A DNA stretch of 64,000 bases from Sabellastarte sp. h YS-2021 (GCA_964017235.1 OZ024936.1:15662496-15726495); one strand, 5' to 3'; counted from the first letter of the stretch, positions 11,401 to 26,500 are shown. The notes: generated by a model not told the origin, from the letters alone. Numbers and translations: made by a program.

Positions 11401-13905
11401 ACAACAATTATGGAACAATATAAAAGACTTAAAAAAACCCATAGCTGAACAAGCTGACTGATTACATGGTCATAAATAAACAAAAGCTGTCATTAATTTT
11501 TGAAGATCAAGTCATATACTGGGGCTGTTAGATGACAAAATGATACCAAATATGACCGTCTAAGAGCCCCAAGAGAGAGTTTACTTGAATTCTGCTTAAC
11601 CTCAGACTATCAATGCCCAATGATGAATATTAAATCTCCCCAGCTTGGACACTCAATCTCTGACAAGTAGGCTAAAAATACTTAGAAGTTGTGGATTTTC
11701 ATGACCAAGTGTTATGATGGGGATGTTAGATACTATAAATGTATAAAAATCAACTCAAAAGCACAGGTATATTTTGCAGGTATGCTATTTACCCACAACC
11801 CTCCAAGCCTGTTGATGAATAATAACACTTATGGAACAATATGAAAGACTTAAATAAACCCTTAGGTGAACAAGCTAACTTATTAGATGGTCATAAATAA
11901 ACAAAAGCTGTCAATAAGTTTTGATGATCAAGTCATATACTGGGGCTGTTAGATGACAAAATGATACCAAATATGACCGTCTAAGAGCCACAAGAGAGGG
12001 TTTGCTTGAATTCTGCGTAACCTCAGACTATCAATGCTCAATGATGAATATTAAATCTCAACAGCTAGGAAACTCAATCTCTGACAAATAGCCTAAAAAT
12101 ATTTAGAAGTTGCCGATTTTCATGACCAAGTGTTATGATAGGGATGTTAGATACTATAAGTGCATAAAAATCAACTCAAAGGCACAGGTATAATTTGCAG
12201 ATATGCTATTTACCCACAATCCACTAAGGGTTGTTGATTAATAAAAACACTTATGGAACAATATGAAAGACTTAAATAAACCCTTAGGTGAACAAACTAA
12301 CTTATTCGATGGTCATAAATAAACAAAAGCTGTCATTAATTTTTGAAGATCAAGTCATATACTGGGGCTGTTAGATGACAAAATGATACCAAATATGACC
12401 GTCTAAGAGCCCCAAGAGAGAGTTTACTTGAATTCTGCTTAACCTCAGACTATCAATTCCCAATGCTGAATATTAAATCTCCCCATCTAGCAAACTGAAG
12501 CTGTCACAAGTAGGCTAAAAATACTTAGAAGTTGTGGCTTTTCATGACCAAGTGTTATTATGGGGATGTTATATACTATAAATGCATAAAAATCAACTCA
12601 AAGGCACATGTATATTTTGCAGATATGCTCTTTTCCCATAATCCTCTAAGGCCTGCTTATTAATAACAACACTTATGGAACAATATAAAAGACTTAAATA
12701 AACCCTTAGGTGAACAAGCTAACTTATTAGATGGTCATAAATAAACAAAAGCTGTCATTAATTTTTGAAGATCAAGTCATATACTGGGGCTGTTAGATGA
12801 CAAAATGATACCAAATATGACCGTCTAAGAGCCCCAAGAGAGGGTTTGCTTGAATTCTGCATGACCTCAGACTATCAATGCCCAGTGATGAATATTAAAT
12901 ATCCACAGCTAGGAAACTCAATCTACGACAAGTAGCCTTAAAATATTTAGAAGTTGTGGATTTTCATGACGAATTGTTATTATGGGAATGTTAGATACTA
13001 TAAGTGCATAAAAATCAACTCAAAGGCACAAGTATATTTTGCAGATATGCTCTTTAATCAAAATCCACTAAGGTCTGTTGATCAATAACAACACTTATGG
13101 AACAATATAAAAGACTTAAATAAACCCTTAGGTGAACAAGCTGACTTATTAGATGGTCATAAATAAACAAAAGCTGTCATTAATTTTTGAAGATCAAGTC
13201 ATATACTGGGGCTTAGATGACAAAATGATACCAAATATGACCGTATAAGAGCCCCAAGAGAGAGTTTGCTTGAATTCTGCTTAACCTCAGACTATCAATG
13301 CCCAATGATGAATATTAAATCTCCCCAGCTTGGACACTCAATCTCTGACAAGTAGGCTAAAAATACTTAGAAGTTGTGGATTTTCATGACCAAGTGTTAT
13401 GATGGGGATGTTAGATACTATAAATGTATAAAAATCAACTCAAAAGCACAGGTATATTTTGCAGGTATGCTATTTACCCAAAACCCACCAAGCCTGTTGA
13501 TGAATAATAACACTTATGGAACAATATGATAGACTTAAATAAACCCTTAGGTGAACAAGCTAACTTATTAGATGGTCATAAATAAACAAAAGCTGTCAAT
13601 AAGTTTTGATGATCAAGTCATATACTGGGGCTGTTAGATGACAAAATGATACCAAATATGACCGTCTAAGAGCCACAATAGAGGGTTTGCTTGAATTCTG
13701 CGTAACCTCAGACTATCAATGCTCAATGATGAATATTAAATCTCAACAGCTAGGAAACTCAATCTCGACAAGTAGCCTAAAAATATTTAGAAGTTGTGGT
13801 TTTTCATGCCCAAGTGTTATTATGGGGATGTTAGATACTATAAATGCATAAAAATCAACTCAAAGGCACGGGTATAATTTGCAGATATGCTATTTACCCA
13901 CAATC
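8484..13905 (+). repeat. Heptameric HOR of 2,948 bp, one full and one partial copy
   Basis: Copy 1 is 8484-11431 and copy 2 runs from 11432 to about 13905. Diagnostic pairs exactly 2,948 bp apart are TTATTCGATGG (9355 and 12303), CTGCATGACCTC (9910 and 12858) and ATATGATAGAC (about 10577 and 13525). The first monomer of copy 2 is a hybrid: its left part (AAAACCCATAGCTG, GATTACATGG) belongs to another type and only its right part (CCCAGCTTGGACAC) matches copy 1. Copy 2 ends early: at about 13905 it switches from the expected AAGGGTTGTTG to AAGGCCTGTTG and the next pentamer begins. Confidence 0.9.
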
Positions 13906-13958
13906 CACTAAGGCCTGTTGATTAATAACAACAATTATGGAACAATATAAAAGACTTA

Positions 13959-16900
13959 AAAAAACCCATAGGTGAACAAGCTGACTGATTACATGGTCAT
14001 AAATAAACAAAAGCTGTCATTAATTTTTGAAGATCAAGTCATATACTGGGGCTGTTACATGACAAAATGATACCAAATATGACCGTCTAAGAGCCCCAAG
14101 AAAGAGTTTGCTTGAATTTTGCTTAACCTCAGACTATCAATGCCCAATGATGAATATTAAATCTCCACAGCTAGGAAACGCAAGCTCTGACAAGTAGGCT
14201 AAAATACTTAGAAGTTGTGGCTTTGCATGATCAAGTGTTATTATGGGGATGTTACATACTATAAGTGCATAAAAATCAACTCAAAAGCACAGGTATATTT
14301 TGCAGGTATGCTATTTACCCACAACCCACCTGTTGATTAATAATAACACTTATGGAACAATGTAAAAGACTTAAATAAACTCTTAGGTGAACAATCTAAC
14401 TTATTAGAATTTCATAAATAAACAAAAGCTGTCATTAATTTTTGAAGATCAAGTCATATACTGGGGCTGTTAGATGACAAAATGATACCAAATATAACCG
14501 TATAAGAGCCCCAAGAGAGAGTTTGCTTCAATCTGCTTAACCTCAGACTATCAATGCCCAATGATGAATATTAAATCCCCCCAGCTAGGAAACTCAAGCT
14601 GCCCCAAGTAGGCTAAAAATACTTAGAAGTTGTGGCTTTTCATGACCAAGTGTTATGATGGGGATGTTAGATACTATATGTGTATAAAAATCAACTCGAA
14701 AGCACAGGTACATTTTGGAAGTATGCTATTTACACACAACCCACCAAGGCCTGTTGATTAATAATAACACTTATGGAACAATATGAAACACATAAATAAC
14801 CCTTAGGTGAACAAGCTAACTTATTAGATGGTCATAAATAAACAAAAGCTGTCATTAATTTTTGAAGATCAAGTCATATACTGGGGCTTAGATGACAAAA
14901 TGATACCAAATATGACCGTATAAGAGCCCCAAGAGAGAGTTTGCTTGAATTCTGCTTAACCTCAGACTATCAGTGCCCAATGATGAATATTAAATCTCCC
15001 CAGCTTGGACACTCAATCTCTGACAAGTAGGCTAAAAATACTTAGAAGTTGTGGATTTTCATGACCAAGTGTTATGATGGGGTTGTTAGATACTATAAAT
15101 GTATAAAAATCAACTCAAAAGCACAGGTATATTTTGCAGGTATGCTATTTACCCACAACCCACCAAGCCTATTGATGAATAATAACACTTATGAAACAAT
15201 ATGAAAGACTTAAATAAACCCTTAGGTGAACAAGCTAACTTATTAGATGGTCATAAATAAACAAAAGCTGTCAATAAGTTTTGATGATCAAGTCATATAC
15301 TGGGGCTGTTAGATGACAAAATGATACCAAATATGACCGTCTAAGAGCCACAAGAGAGGGTTTGCTTGAATTCTGCGTAACCTCAGACTATCAATGCTCA
15401 ATGATGAATATTAAATCTCCCCATCTAGGAAACTCAATCTCGACAAGTAGCCTAAAAATATTTAGAAGTTGTGGTTTTTCATGCCCAAGTGTTATTATGG
15501 GGATGTTAGATACTATAAATGCATAAAAATCAACTCAAAGGCACGGGTATAATTTGCAGATATGCTATTTACCCACAATCCACTAAGGGTTGTTGATTAA
15601 TAAAAACACTTATGGAACAATATGAAAGACTTAAATAAACCCTTAGGTGAACAAACTAACTTATTAGATGGTCATAAATAAACAAAAGCTGTCATTAATT
15701 TTTGAAGATCAAGTCATATACTGGGGCTGTTAGATGACAAAATGATACCAAATATGACAGTCTAAGAGCCCAAGAGAGGATTTGCTTGAATTCTGCGTAA
15801 CCTCAGACTATCAGTGCCCAGGGATGAATATTAAATATGCACAGCTAGGAAACTCAATCTCTGACAAGTAGCCTAAAAATATTTAGAAGTTGTGGATTTT
15901 CATGACCAAGTGTTATGATGGGGATGTTAGATACTATAAGTGCATAAAATTCAACTCAAAGGCACAGGTATAATTTGCAGATATGCTATTTACCCACAAT
16001 CCACTAAGGCCTGTTGATTAATAACAACAATTATGGAACAATATAAAAGACTTAAAAAAACCCATAGGTGAACAAGCTGACTGATTACATGGTCATAAAT
16101 AAACAAAAGCTGTCATTAATTTTTGAAGATCAAGTCATATACTGGGGCTGTTAGATGACAAAATGATACCAAATATGACCGTCTAAGAGCCCCAAGAAAG
16201 AGTTTGCTTGAATTTTGCTTAACCTCAGACTATCAATGCCCAATGATGAATATTAAATCTCCACAGCTAGGAAACGCAAGCTCTGACAAGTAGGCTAAAA
16301 TACTTAGAAGTTGTGGCTTTGCATGATCAAGTGTTATTATGGGGATGTTACATACTATAAGTGCATAAAAATCAACTCAAAAGCACAGGTATATTTTGCA
16401 GTATGCTATTTACCCACAACCCACCTGTTGATTAATAATAACACTTATGGAACAATGTAAAAGACTTAAATAAACTCTTAGGTGAACAATCTAACTTATT
16501 AGAATTTCATAAATAAACAAAAGCTGTCATTAATTTTTGAAGATCAAGTCATATACTGGGGCTGTTAGATGACAAAATGATACCAAATATAACCGTATAA
16601 GAGCCCCAAGAGAGAGTTTGCTTCAATCTGCTTAACCTCAGACTATCAATGCCCAATGATGAATATTAAATCCCCCCAGCTAGGAAACTCAAGCTGCCCC
16701 AAGTAGGCTAAAAATACTTAGAAGTTGTGGCTTTTCATGACCAAGTGTTATGATGGGGATGTTAGATACTATATGTGTATAAAAATCAACTCGAAAGCAC
16801 AGGTACATTTTGGAAGTATGCTATTTACACACAACCCACCAAGGCCTGTTGATTAATCATAACACTTATGGAACAATATGAAACACATAAATAACCCTTA

Positions 16901-19900
16901 GGTGAACAAGCTAACTTATTAGATGGTCATAAATAAACAAAAGCTGTCATTAATTTTTGAAGATCAAGTCATATACTGGGGCTTAGATGACAAAATGATA
17001 CCAAATATGACCGTATAAGAGCCCCAAGAGAGAGTTTGCTTGAATTCTGCTTAACCTCAGACTATCAGTGCCCAATGATGAATATTAAATCTCCCCAGCT
17101 TGGACACTCAATCTCTGACAAGTAGGCTAAAAATACTTAGAAGTTGTGGATTTTCATGACCAAGTGTTATGATGGGGTTGTTAGATACTATAAATGTATA
17201 AAAATCAACTCAAAAGCACAGGTATATTTTGCAGGTATGCTATTTACCCACAACCCACCAAGCCTATTGATGAATAATAACACTTATGAAACAATATGAA
17301 AGACTTAAATAAACCCTTAGGTGAACAAGCTAACTTATTAGATGGTCATAAATAAACAAAAGCTGTCAATAAGTTTTGATGATCAAGTCATATACTGGGG
17401 CTGTTAGATGACAAAATGATACCAAATATGACCGTCTAAGAGCCACAAGAGAGGGTTTGCTTGAATTCTGCGTAACCTCAGACTATCAATGCTCAATGAT
17501 GAATATTAAATCTCCCCATCTAGGAAACTCAATCTCGACAAGTAGCCTAAAAATATTTAGAAGTTGTGGTTTTTCATGCCCAAGTGTTATTATGGGGATG
17601 TTAGATACTATAAATGCATAAAAATCAACTCAAAGGCACGGGTATAATTTGCAGATATGCTATTTACCCACAATCCACTAAGGGTTGTTGATTAATAAAA
17701 ACACTTATGGAACAATATGAAAGACTTAAATAAACCCTTAGGTGAACAAACTAACTTATTAGATGGTCATAAATAAACAAAAGCTGTCATTAATTTTTGA
17801 AGATCAAGTCATATACTGGGGCTGTTAGATGACAAAATGATACCAAATATGACAGTCTAAGAGCCCAAGAGAGGATTTGCTTGAATTCTGCGTAACCTCA
17901 GACTATCAGTGCCCAGGGATGAATATTAAATATGCACAGCTAGGAAACTCAATCTCTGACAAGTAGCCTAAAAATATTTAGAAGTTGTGGATTTTCATGA
18001 CCAAGTGTTATGATGGGGATGTTAGATACTATAAGTGCATAAAATTCAACTCAAAGGCACAGGTATAATTTGCAGATATGCTATTTACCCACAATCCACT
18101 AAGGCCTGTTGATTAATAACAACAATTATGGAACAATATAAAAGACTTAAAAAAACCCATAGGTGAACAAGCTGACTGATTACATGGTCATAAATAAACA
18201 AAAGCTGTCATTAATTTTTGAAGATCAAGTCATATACTGGGGCTGTTAGATGACAAAATGATACCAAATATGACCGTCTAAGAGCCCCAAGAAAGAGTTT
18301 GCTTGAATTTTGCTTAACCTCAGACTATCAATGCCCAATGATGAATATTAAATCTCCACAGCTAGGAAACGCAAGCTCTGACAAGTAGGCTAAAATACTT
18401 AGAAGTTGTGGCTTTGCATGATCAAGTGTTATTATGGGGATGTTACATACTATAAGTGCATAAAAATCAACTCAAAAGCACAGGTATATTTTGCAGTATG
18501 CTATTTACCCACAACCCACCTGTTGATTAATAATAACACTTATGGAACAATGTAAAAGACTTAAATAAACTCTTAGGTGAACAATCTAACTTATTAGAAT
18601 TTCATAAATAAACAAAAGCTGTCATTAATTTTTGAAGATCAAGTCATATACTGGGGCTGTTAGATGACAAAATGATACCAAATATAACCGTATAAGAGCC
18701 CCAAGAGAGAGTTTGCTTCAATCTGCTTAACCTCAGACTATCAATGCCCAATGATGAATATTAAATCCCCCCAGCTAGGAAACTCAAGCTGCCCCAAGTA
18801 GGCTAAAAATACTTAGAAGTTGTGGCTTTTCATGACCAAGTGTTATGATGGGGATGTTAGATACTATATGTGTATAAAAATCAACTCGAAAGCACAGGTA
18901 CATTTTGGAAGTATGCTATTTACACACAACCCACCAAGGCCTGTTGATTAATCATAACACTTATGGAACAATATGAAACACATAAATAACCCTTAGGTGA
19001 ACAAGCTAACTTATTAGATGGTCATAAATAAACAAAAGCTGTCATTAATTTTTGAAGATCAAGTCATATACTGGGGCTTAGATGACAAAATGATACCAAA
19101 TATGACCGTATAAGAGCCCCAAGAGAGAGTTTGCTTGAATTCTGCTTAACCTCAGACTATCAGTGCCCAATGATGAATATTAAATCTCCCCAGCTTGGAC
19201 ACTCAATCTCTGACAAGTAGGCTAAAAATACTTAGAAGTTGTGGATTTTCATGACCAAGTGTTATGATGGGGTTGTTAGATACTATAAATGTATAAAAAT
19301 CAACTCAAAAGCACAGGTATATTTTGCAGGTATGCTATTTACCCACAACCCACCAAGCCTATTGATGAATAATAACACTTATGAAACAATATGAAAGACT
19401 TAAATAAACCCTTAGGTGAACAAGCTAACTTATTAGATGGTCATAAATAAACAAAAGCTGTCAATAAGTTTTGATGATCAAGTCATATACTGGGGCTGTT
19501 AGATGACAAAATGATACCAAATATGACCGTCTAAGAGCCACAAGAGAGGGTTTGCTTGAATTCTGCGTAACCTCAGACTATCAATGCTCAATGATGAATA
19601 TTAAATCTCCCCATCTAGGAAACTCAATCTCGACAAGTAGCCTAAAAATATTTAGAAGTTGTGGTTTTTCATGCCCAAGTGTTATTATGGGGATGTTAGA
19701 TACTATAAATGCATAAAAATCAACTCAAAGGCACGGGTATAATTTGCAGATATGCTATTTACCCACAATCCACTAAGGGTTGTTGATTAATAAAAACACT
19801 TATGGAACAATATGAAAGACTTAAATAAACCCTTAGGTGAACAAACTAACTTATTAGATGGTCATAAATAAACAAAAGCTGTCATTAATTTTTGAAGATC

Positions 19901-22900
19901 AAGTCATATACTGGGGCTGTTAGATGACAAAATGATACCAAATATGACAGTCTAAGAGCCCAAGAGAGGATTTGCTTGAATTCTGCGTAACCTCAGACTA
20001 TCAGTGCCCAGGGATGAATATTAAATATGCACAGCTAGGAAACTCAATCTCTGACAAGTAGCCTAAAAATATTTAGAAGTTGTGGATTTTCATGACCAAG
20101 TGTTATGATGGGGATGTTAGATACTATAAGTGCATAAAATTCAACTCAAAGGCACAGGTATAATTTGCAGATATGCTATTTACCCACAATCCACTAAGGC
20201 CTGTTGATTAATAACAACAATTATGGAACAATATAAAAGACTTAAAAAAACCCATAGGTGAACAAGCTGACTAATTACATGGTCATAAATAAACAAAAGC
20301 TGTCATTAATTTTTGAAGATCAAGTCATATACTGGGGCTGTTAGATGACAAAATGATACCAAATATGACCGTCTAAGAGCCCCAAGAAAGAGTTTGCTTG
20401 AATTTTGCTTAACCTCAGACTATCAATGCCCAATGATGAATATTAAATCTCCACAGCTAGGAAACGCAAGCTCTGACAAGTAGGCTAAAATACTTAGAAG
20501 TTGTGGCTTTTCATGATCAAGTGTTATTATGGGGATGTTACATACTATAAGTGCATAAAAATCAACTCAAAAGCACAGGTATATTTTGCAGGTATGCTAT
20601 TTACCCACAACCCACCTGTTGATTAATAATAACACTTATGGAACAATGTAAAAGACTTAAATAAACTCTTAGGTGAACAATCTAACTTATTAGAATTTCA
20701 TAAATAAACAAAAGCTGTCATTAATTTTTGAAGATCAAGTCATATACTGGGGCTGTTAGATGACAAAATGATACCAAATATAACCGTATAAGAGGCCCAA
20801 GAGAGAGTTTGCTTCAATCTGCTTAACCTCAGACTATCAATGCCCAATGATGAATATTAAATCCCCCCAGCTAGGAAACTCAAGCTGCCCCAAGTAGGCT
20901 AAAAATACTTAGAAGTTGTGGCTTTTCATGACCAAGTGTTATGATGGGGATGTTAGATACTATATGTGTATAAAAATCAACTCGAAAGCACAGGTACATT
21001 TTGGAAGTATGCTATTTACACACAACCCACCAAGGCCTGTTGATGAATCATAACACTTATGGAACAATATGAAACACATAAATAACCCTTAGGTGAACAA
21101 GCTAACTTATTAGATGGTCATAAATAAACAAAAGCTGTCATTAATTTTTGAAGATCAAGTCATATACTGGGGCTTAGATGACAAAATGATACCAAATATG
21201 ACCGTATAAGAGCCCCAAGAGAGAGTTTGCTTGAATTCTGCTTAACCTCAGACTATCAGTGCCCAATGATGAATATTAAATCTCCCCAGCTTGGACACTC
21301 AATCTCTGACAAGTAGGCTAAAAATACTTAGAAGTTGTGGATTTTCATGACCAAGTGTTATGATGGGGTTGTTAGATACTATAAATGTATAAAAATCAAC
21401 TCAAAAGCACAGGTATATTTTGCAGGTATGCTATTTACCCACAACCCACCAAGCCTATTGATGAATAATAACACTTATGAAACAATATGAAAGACTTAAA
21501 TAAACCCTTAGGTGAACAAGCTAACTTATTAGATGGTCATAAATAAACAAAAGCTGTCAATAAGTTTTGATGATCAAGTCATATACTGGGGCTGTTAGAT
21601 GACAAAATGATACCAAATATGACCGTCTAAGAGCCACAAGAGAGGGTTTGCTTGAATTCTGCGTAACCTCAGACTATCAATGCTCAATGACGAATATTAA
21701 ATCTCAACAGCTAGGAAACTCAATCTCGACAAGTAGTCTAAAAATATTTAGAAGTTGTGGTTTTTCATGCCCAAGTGTTATTATGGGGATGTTAGATACT
21801 ATAAATGCATAAAAATCAACTCAAAGGCACGGGTATAATTTGCAGATATGCTATTTACCCACAATCCACTAAGGGTTGTTGATTAATAAAAACACTTATG
21901 GAACAATATGAAAGACTTAAATAAACCCTTAGGTGAACAAACTAACTTATTAGATGGTCATAAATAAACAAAAGCTGTCATTAATTTTTGAAGATCAAGT
22001 CATATACTGGGGCTGTTAGATGACAAAATGATACCAAATATGACAGTCTAATAGCCCAAGAGAGGGTTTGCTTGAATTCTGCGTAACCTCAGACTATCAG
22101 TGCCCAGGGATGAATATTAAATATGCACAGCTAGGAAACTCAATCTCTGACAAGTAGCCTAAAAATATTTAGAAGTTGTCGATTTTCATGACCAAGTGTT
22201 ATGATGGGGATGTTAGATACTATAAGTGCATAAAATTCAACTCAAAGGCACAGGTATAATTTGCAGATATGCTATTTACCCACAATCCACTAAGGCCTGT
22301 TGATTAATAACAACAATTATGGAACAATATAAAAGACTTAAATAAACCCATAGGTGAACAAGCTGACTGATTACATGGTCATAAATAAACAAAAGCTGTC
22401 ATTAATTTTTGAAGATCAAGTCATATACTGGGGCTGTTAGATGACAAAATGATACCAAATATGACCGTCTAAGAGCCCCAAGAAAGAGTTTGCTTGAATT
22501 TTGCTTAACCTCAGACTATCAATGCCCAATGATGAATATTAAATCTCCACAGCTAGGAAACGCAAGCTCTGACAAGTAGGCTAAAATACTTAGAAGTTGT
22601 GGCTTTTCATGATCAAGTGTTATTATGGGGATGTTACATACTATAAGTGCATAAAAATCAACTCAAAAGCACAGGTATATTTTGCAGGTATGCTATTTAC
22701 CCACAACCCACCTGTTGATTAATAATAACACTTATGGAACAATGTAAAAGACTTAAATAAACTCTTAGGTGAACAATCTAACTTATTAGAATTTCATAAA
22801 TAAACAAAAGCTGTCATTAATTTTTGAAGATCAAGTCATATACTGGGGCTGTTAGATGACAAAATGATACCAAATATAACCGTATAAGAGCCCCAAGAGA

Positions 22901-23250
22901 GAGTTTGCTTCAATCTGCTTAACCTCAGACTATCAATGCCCAATGATGAATATTAAATCCCCCCAGCTAGGAAACTCAAGCTGCCCCAAGTAGGCTAAAA
23001 ATACTTAGAAGTTGTGGCTTTTCATGACCAAGTGTTATGATGGGGATGTTAGATACTATATGTGTATAAAAATCAACTCGAAAGCACAGGTACATTTTGA
23101 AAGTATGCTATTTACACACAACCCACCAAGGCCTGTTGATTAATCATAACACTTATGGAACAATATGAAACACATAAATAACCCTTAGGTGAACAAGCTA
23201 ACTTATTAGATGGTCATAAATAAACAAAAGCTGTCATTAATTTTTGAAGA
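13959..23250 (+). repeat. Pentameric HOR of ~2,095 bp, four full copies plus a partial one
   Basis: Copies start at 13959, 16055, 18150, 20245 and 22341 (steps of 2,096, 2,095, 2,095 and 2,096). The five types in order are: one with AAACCCATAGG and GATTACATGG; one with AACTCTTAGG, TTAGAATTTC and CAATCTGC; one with CACATAAATAACCC and the 3-bp-deleted GGGGCTTAGATG; one with GTTTTGATGATC, GAGCCACAAG and ATGCTCAATG; and one with GACAGTCTAAG and CCCAGGGATG. Copies 2 and 3 share private changes (TTTTGCAGTATGC without GG at about 16398 and 18493; GATTAATCATAAC at about 16851 and 18947), so they are the most recent pair. The last copy is cut at about 23250. Confidence 0.93.
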
Positions 23251-23639
23251 TAAAGTCATATACTGGGGCTGTTAGATGACAAAATGATACCAAATATGAC
23301 CGTCTAAGAGCCCCAAGAGAGAGTTTGCTTGAATTCTGCTTCACTTCAGACTATCAATGCCCAATGATGAATATTAAATCTCTCCATCTAGCAAACTCAA
23401 GCTGTCACAAGTAGGCTAAAAATGCTTAGAAGTTGTGACTTTTTATGGCCAGTTGTTATTATGGGGATGTTACATACTATAAATGCATAAAAATCAACTC
23501 AAAAGCACAGGTATATTTTGCAGGTATGCTATTTACCCACAACCCACCTGTTGATTAATAATAACACTTATGGAACAACATGAAAGACTTAAATAAACCC
23601 TTAGGTGAACAAGTTAACTTATTAGATGGTCATAAATAA

Positions 23640-26500
23640 ACCAAAATCTGTCAATAATTTTTGAAGATCAACCCATATACTGGGGCTGTTAGATGACAAA
23701 ATGATACCAAATATGACCGTCTAAGAGCCCCAAAAGATGGTTTCTTGAATTCTGCGTAATCTCAGACTATCAATACCCAATGAAGAATATTAAATCTTCA
23801 CAGCTAGGAAACTCAATCTCCGACAAGTAGCCTAAAAATATTTATAAGTTGTGGATTTTCATGACCAAGTGTTATGATGGGGATGTTATATAGTATAAGT
23901 GCATAAAAATCAACAATATAAAAGACTTAAATAAACGATCAGGTGAACAAGCTAACTTATTAGATGGTCATAAATAAACAAAAGCTGTCATTAATTTTTG
24001 AAGATCAAGTCATATACTGGGGCTGTTAGATGACAAAATGATACCAAATATGACCATATAAGAGCCCCAAGAGAGAGTTTGCTTCAATTCTGCTTAACCT
24101 CAGACTATCAATGCCCAATGATGAATATTAAATCTCCCCAGCTAGGAAACTCAAGCTGTCACAAGTAGGCTAAAAATACTTAGAAGTTGTGTCTTTTCAT
24201 GACAAAGTGTTATGATGGGGATTTTAGATACTATAAATGTATAAAAATCAACTCGAAAGCACAGGTTTATTTTGCAGGTATGCTATTTACCCACAACCCA
24301 CCAAGCCTGTTGATGAATAATAACACTTATGGAACAATATGAAAGACTTAAATAAACCCTTAGGTGAACAAGCTAACTTATTAGATGGTCATAAATAAAC
24401 AAAAGCTGTCAATAGGTTTTGATGATCAAGTCATATACTGGGGCTGTTAGATGACAAAATGATACCAAATATGACCGTCTAAGAGCCCCAACAGAGGGTT
24501 TGCTTGAATTCTGCGTAACCTCAGACTATCAATGCCCAGTGATGAATGTTAAATATCCACAGCTACGAAACTCAATCTCTGACAAGTAGCCTAAAAATAT
24601 TTAGAAGTTGTCGATTTTCATGACGAAGTGTTATGATGGGGATGTTAGATACTATAAGTGCATAAAAATCAATTCAAAGGCACAGGTATAATTTGCAGAT
24701 ATGCTATTTACCCACAATCCACTAAGGCCTGTTGATTAATAACAAAAATTATGGAACAATATAAAAGACTTAAATAAACCCATAGGTGAACAAGCTAACT
24801 GATTACATGGTCATAAATAACCAAAAGCTGTCATTAATTTTTGAAGATCAAGTCATATACTGGGGCTGTTAGATGACAAAATGATACCAAATGTGACCGT
24901 CTAAGAGCCCGAAAAGAGGGTTTGCTTGAATTCTGCGTAATCTCAGACTATCAATGCCCAATGATAAATATTAAATCTTCACAGCTACGACACTCAATCT
25001 CCGACAAGTAGCCTAAAAATATTTATAAGTTGTGGATTTTCATGACCAAGTGTTAGGATGGGGATGTTAGATACTATTAAGTCCATAAAAATCAACAATA
25101 TAAAAGACTTAAATAAACGATCAGGTGAATAAGCTAACTTATTTGATGTTCATAAATAAACAAAAGCTGTCATTAATTTTTGAAGATCAAGTCATATACT
25201 GGGGCAGTTAGATGACAAAATGCTACCAAATGTGACCGTATAAGAGCCCCAAGAGAGAGTTTGCTTCAATTCTGCTTAACCTCAGACTATCAATGCCCAA
25301 TGATGAATATTAAATCTCCCCAGCTAGGAAACTCAAGCTGTTACAAGTACGCTAAAAATACTTAGAAGTTGTGGCTTTTCATGACCAAGTGTTATAATGG
25401 GGATGTTAGATACTATAAATGTATAAAAATCAACTCGAAAGCACAGGTTTATTTTGCAGGTATGCTATTTACAAACAACCCACCAAGCCTGTTGATGAAT
25501 AATAACACTTATGGAACAATATGAAAGACTTAAATAAACCCTTAGGTGAACAAGCTAACTTATTAGATGGTCATAAATAAACAAAAGCTGTCAATAAGTT
25601 TTGATGATCAAGTCATATACTGGGGCTGTTAGATGACAAAATGATACCAAATATGACCATCTAAGAGCCCCAAGAGAGGGTTTGCTTGAATTCTGCGTAA
25701 CCTCAGACTATCAATGCCCAGTGATGAATATTAAATATCCACAGCTACGAAACTCAATCTCTGACAAGTAGCCTAAAAATATTTAGAAGTTGTCGATTTT
25801 CATGACGAAGTGTTATGATGGGGATGTTAGATACTATAAGTGCATAAAAATCAATTCAAAGGCACAGGTATAATTTGCAGATATGCTATTTACCCACAAT
25901 CCACTAAGGCCTGTTGATTAATAACAAAAATTATGGAACAATATAAAAGACTTAAATAAACCCATAGGTGAACAAGCTAACTGATTACATGGTCATAAAT
26001 AACCAAAAGCTGTCATTAATTTTTGAAGATCAAGTCATATACTGGGCCTGTTAGATGACAAAATGATACCAAATGTGACCGTCTAAGAGCCCGAAAAGAG
26101 GGTTTGCTTGAATTCTGCGTAATCTCAGACTATCAATGCCCAATGATAAATATTAAATCTTCACAGCTACGACACTCAATCTCCGACAAGTAGCCTAAAA
26201 ATATTTATAAGTTGTGGATTTTCATGACCAAGTGTTATGATGGGGATGTTAGATACTATTAAGTCCATAAAAATCAACAATATAAAAGACTTAAATAAAC
26301 GATCAGGTGAATAAGCTAACTTATTTGATGTTCATAAATAAACAAAAGCTGTCATTAATTTTTGAAGATCAAGTCATATACTGGGGCTGTTAGATGACAA
26401 AATGATACCAAATATGACCGTATAAGAGCCCCAAGAGAGAGTTTGCTTCAATTCTGCTTAACCTCAGACTATCAATGCCCAATGATGAATATTAAATCTC
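23640..26500 (+). repeat. 1,182-bp HOR carrying a shared ~80-bp deletion
   Basis: In this block AAAATCAAC joins directly to AATATAAAAGAC at 23911, 25093 and 26275, exactly 1,182 bp apart each time. The usual stretch between them (TCAAAGGCACAGG through CACTTATGGAAC) is missing. Each unit has two full-size monomers and one of about 340 bp. Other shared variants are AAACGATCAGGTGAA, TTTATAAGTTGTGG and GCTACGA. The second and third copies also share GTGAATAAGC and TATTTGATGTTC, which the first lacks. The outer limits of the block are approximate. Confidence 0.88.
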
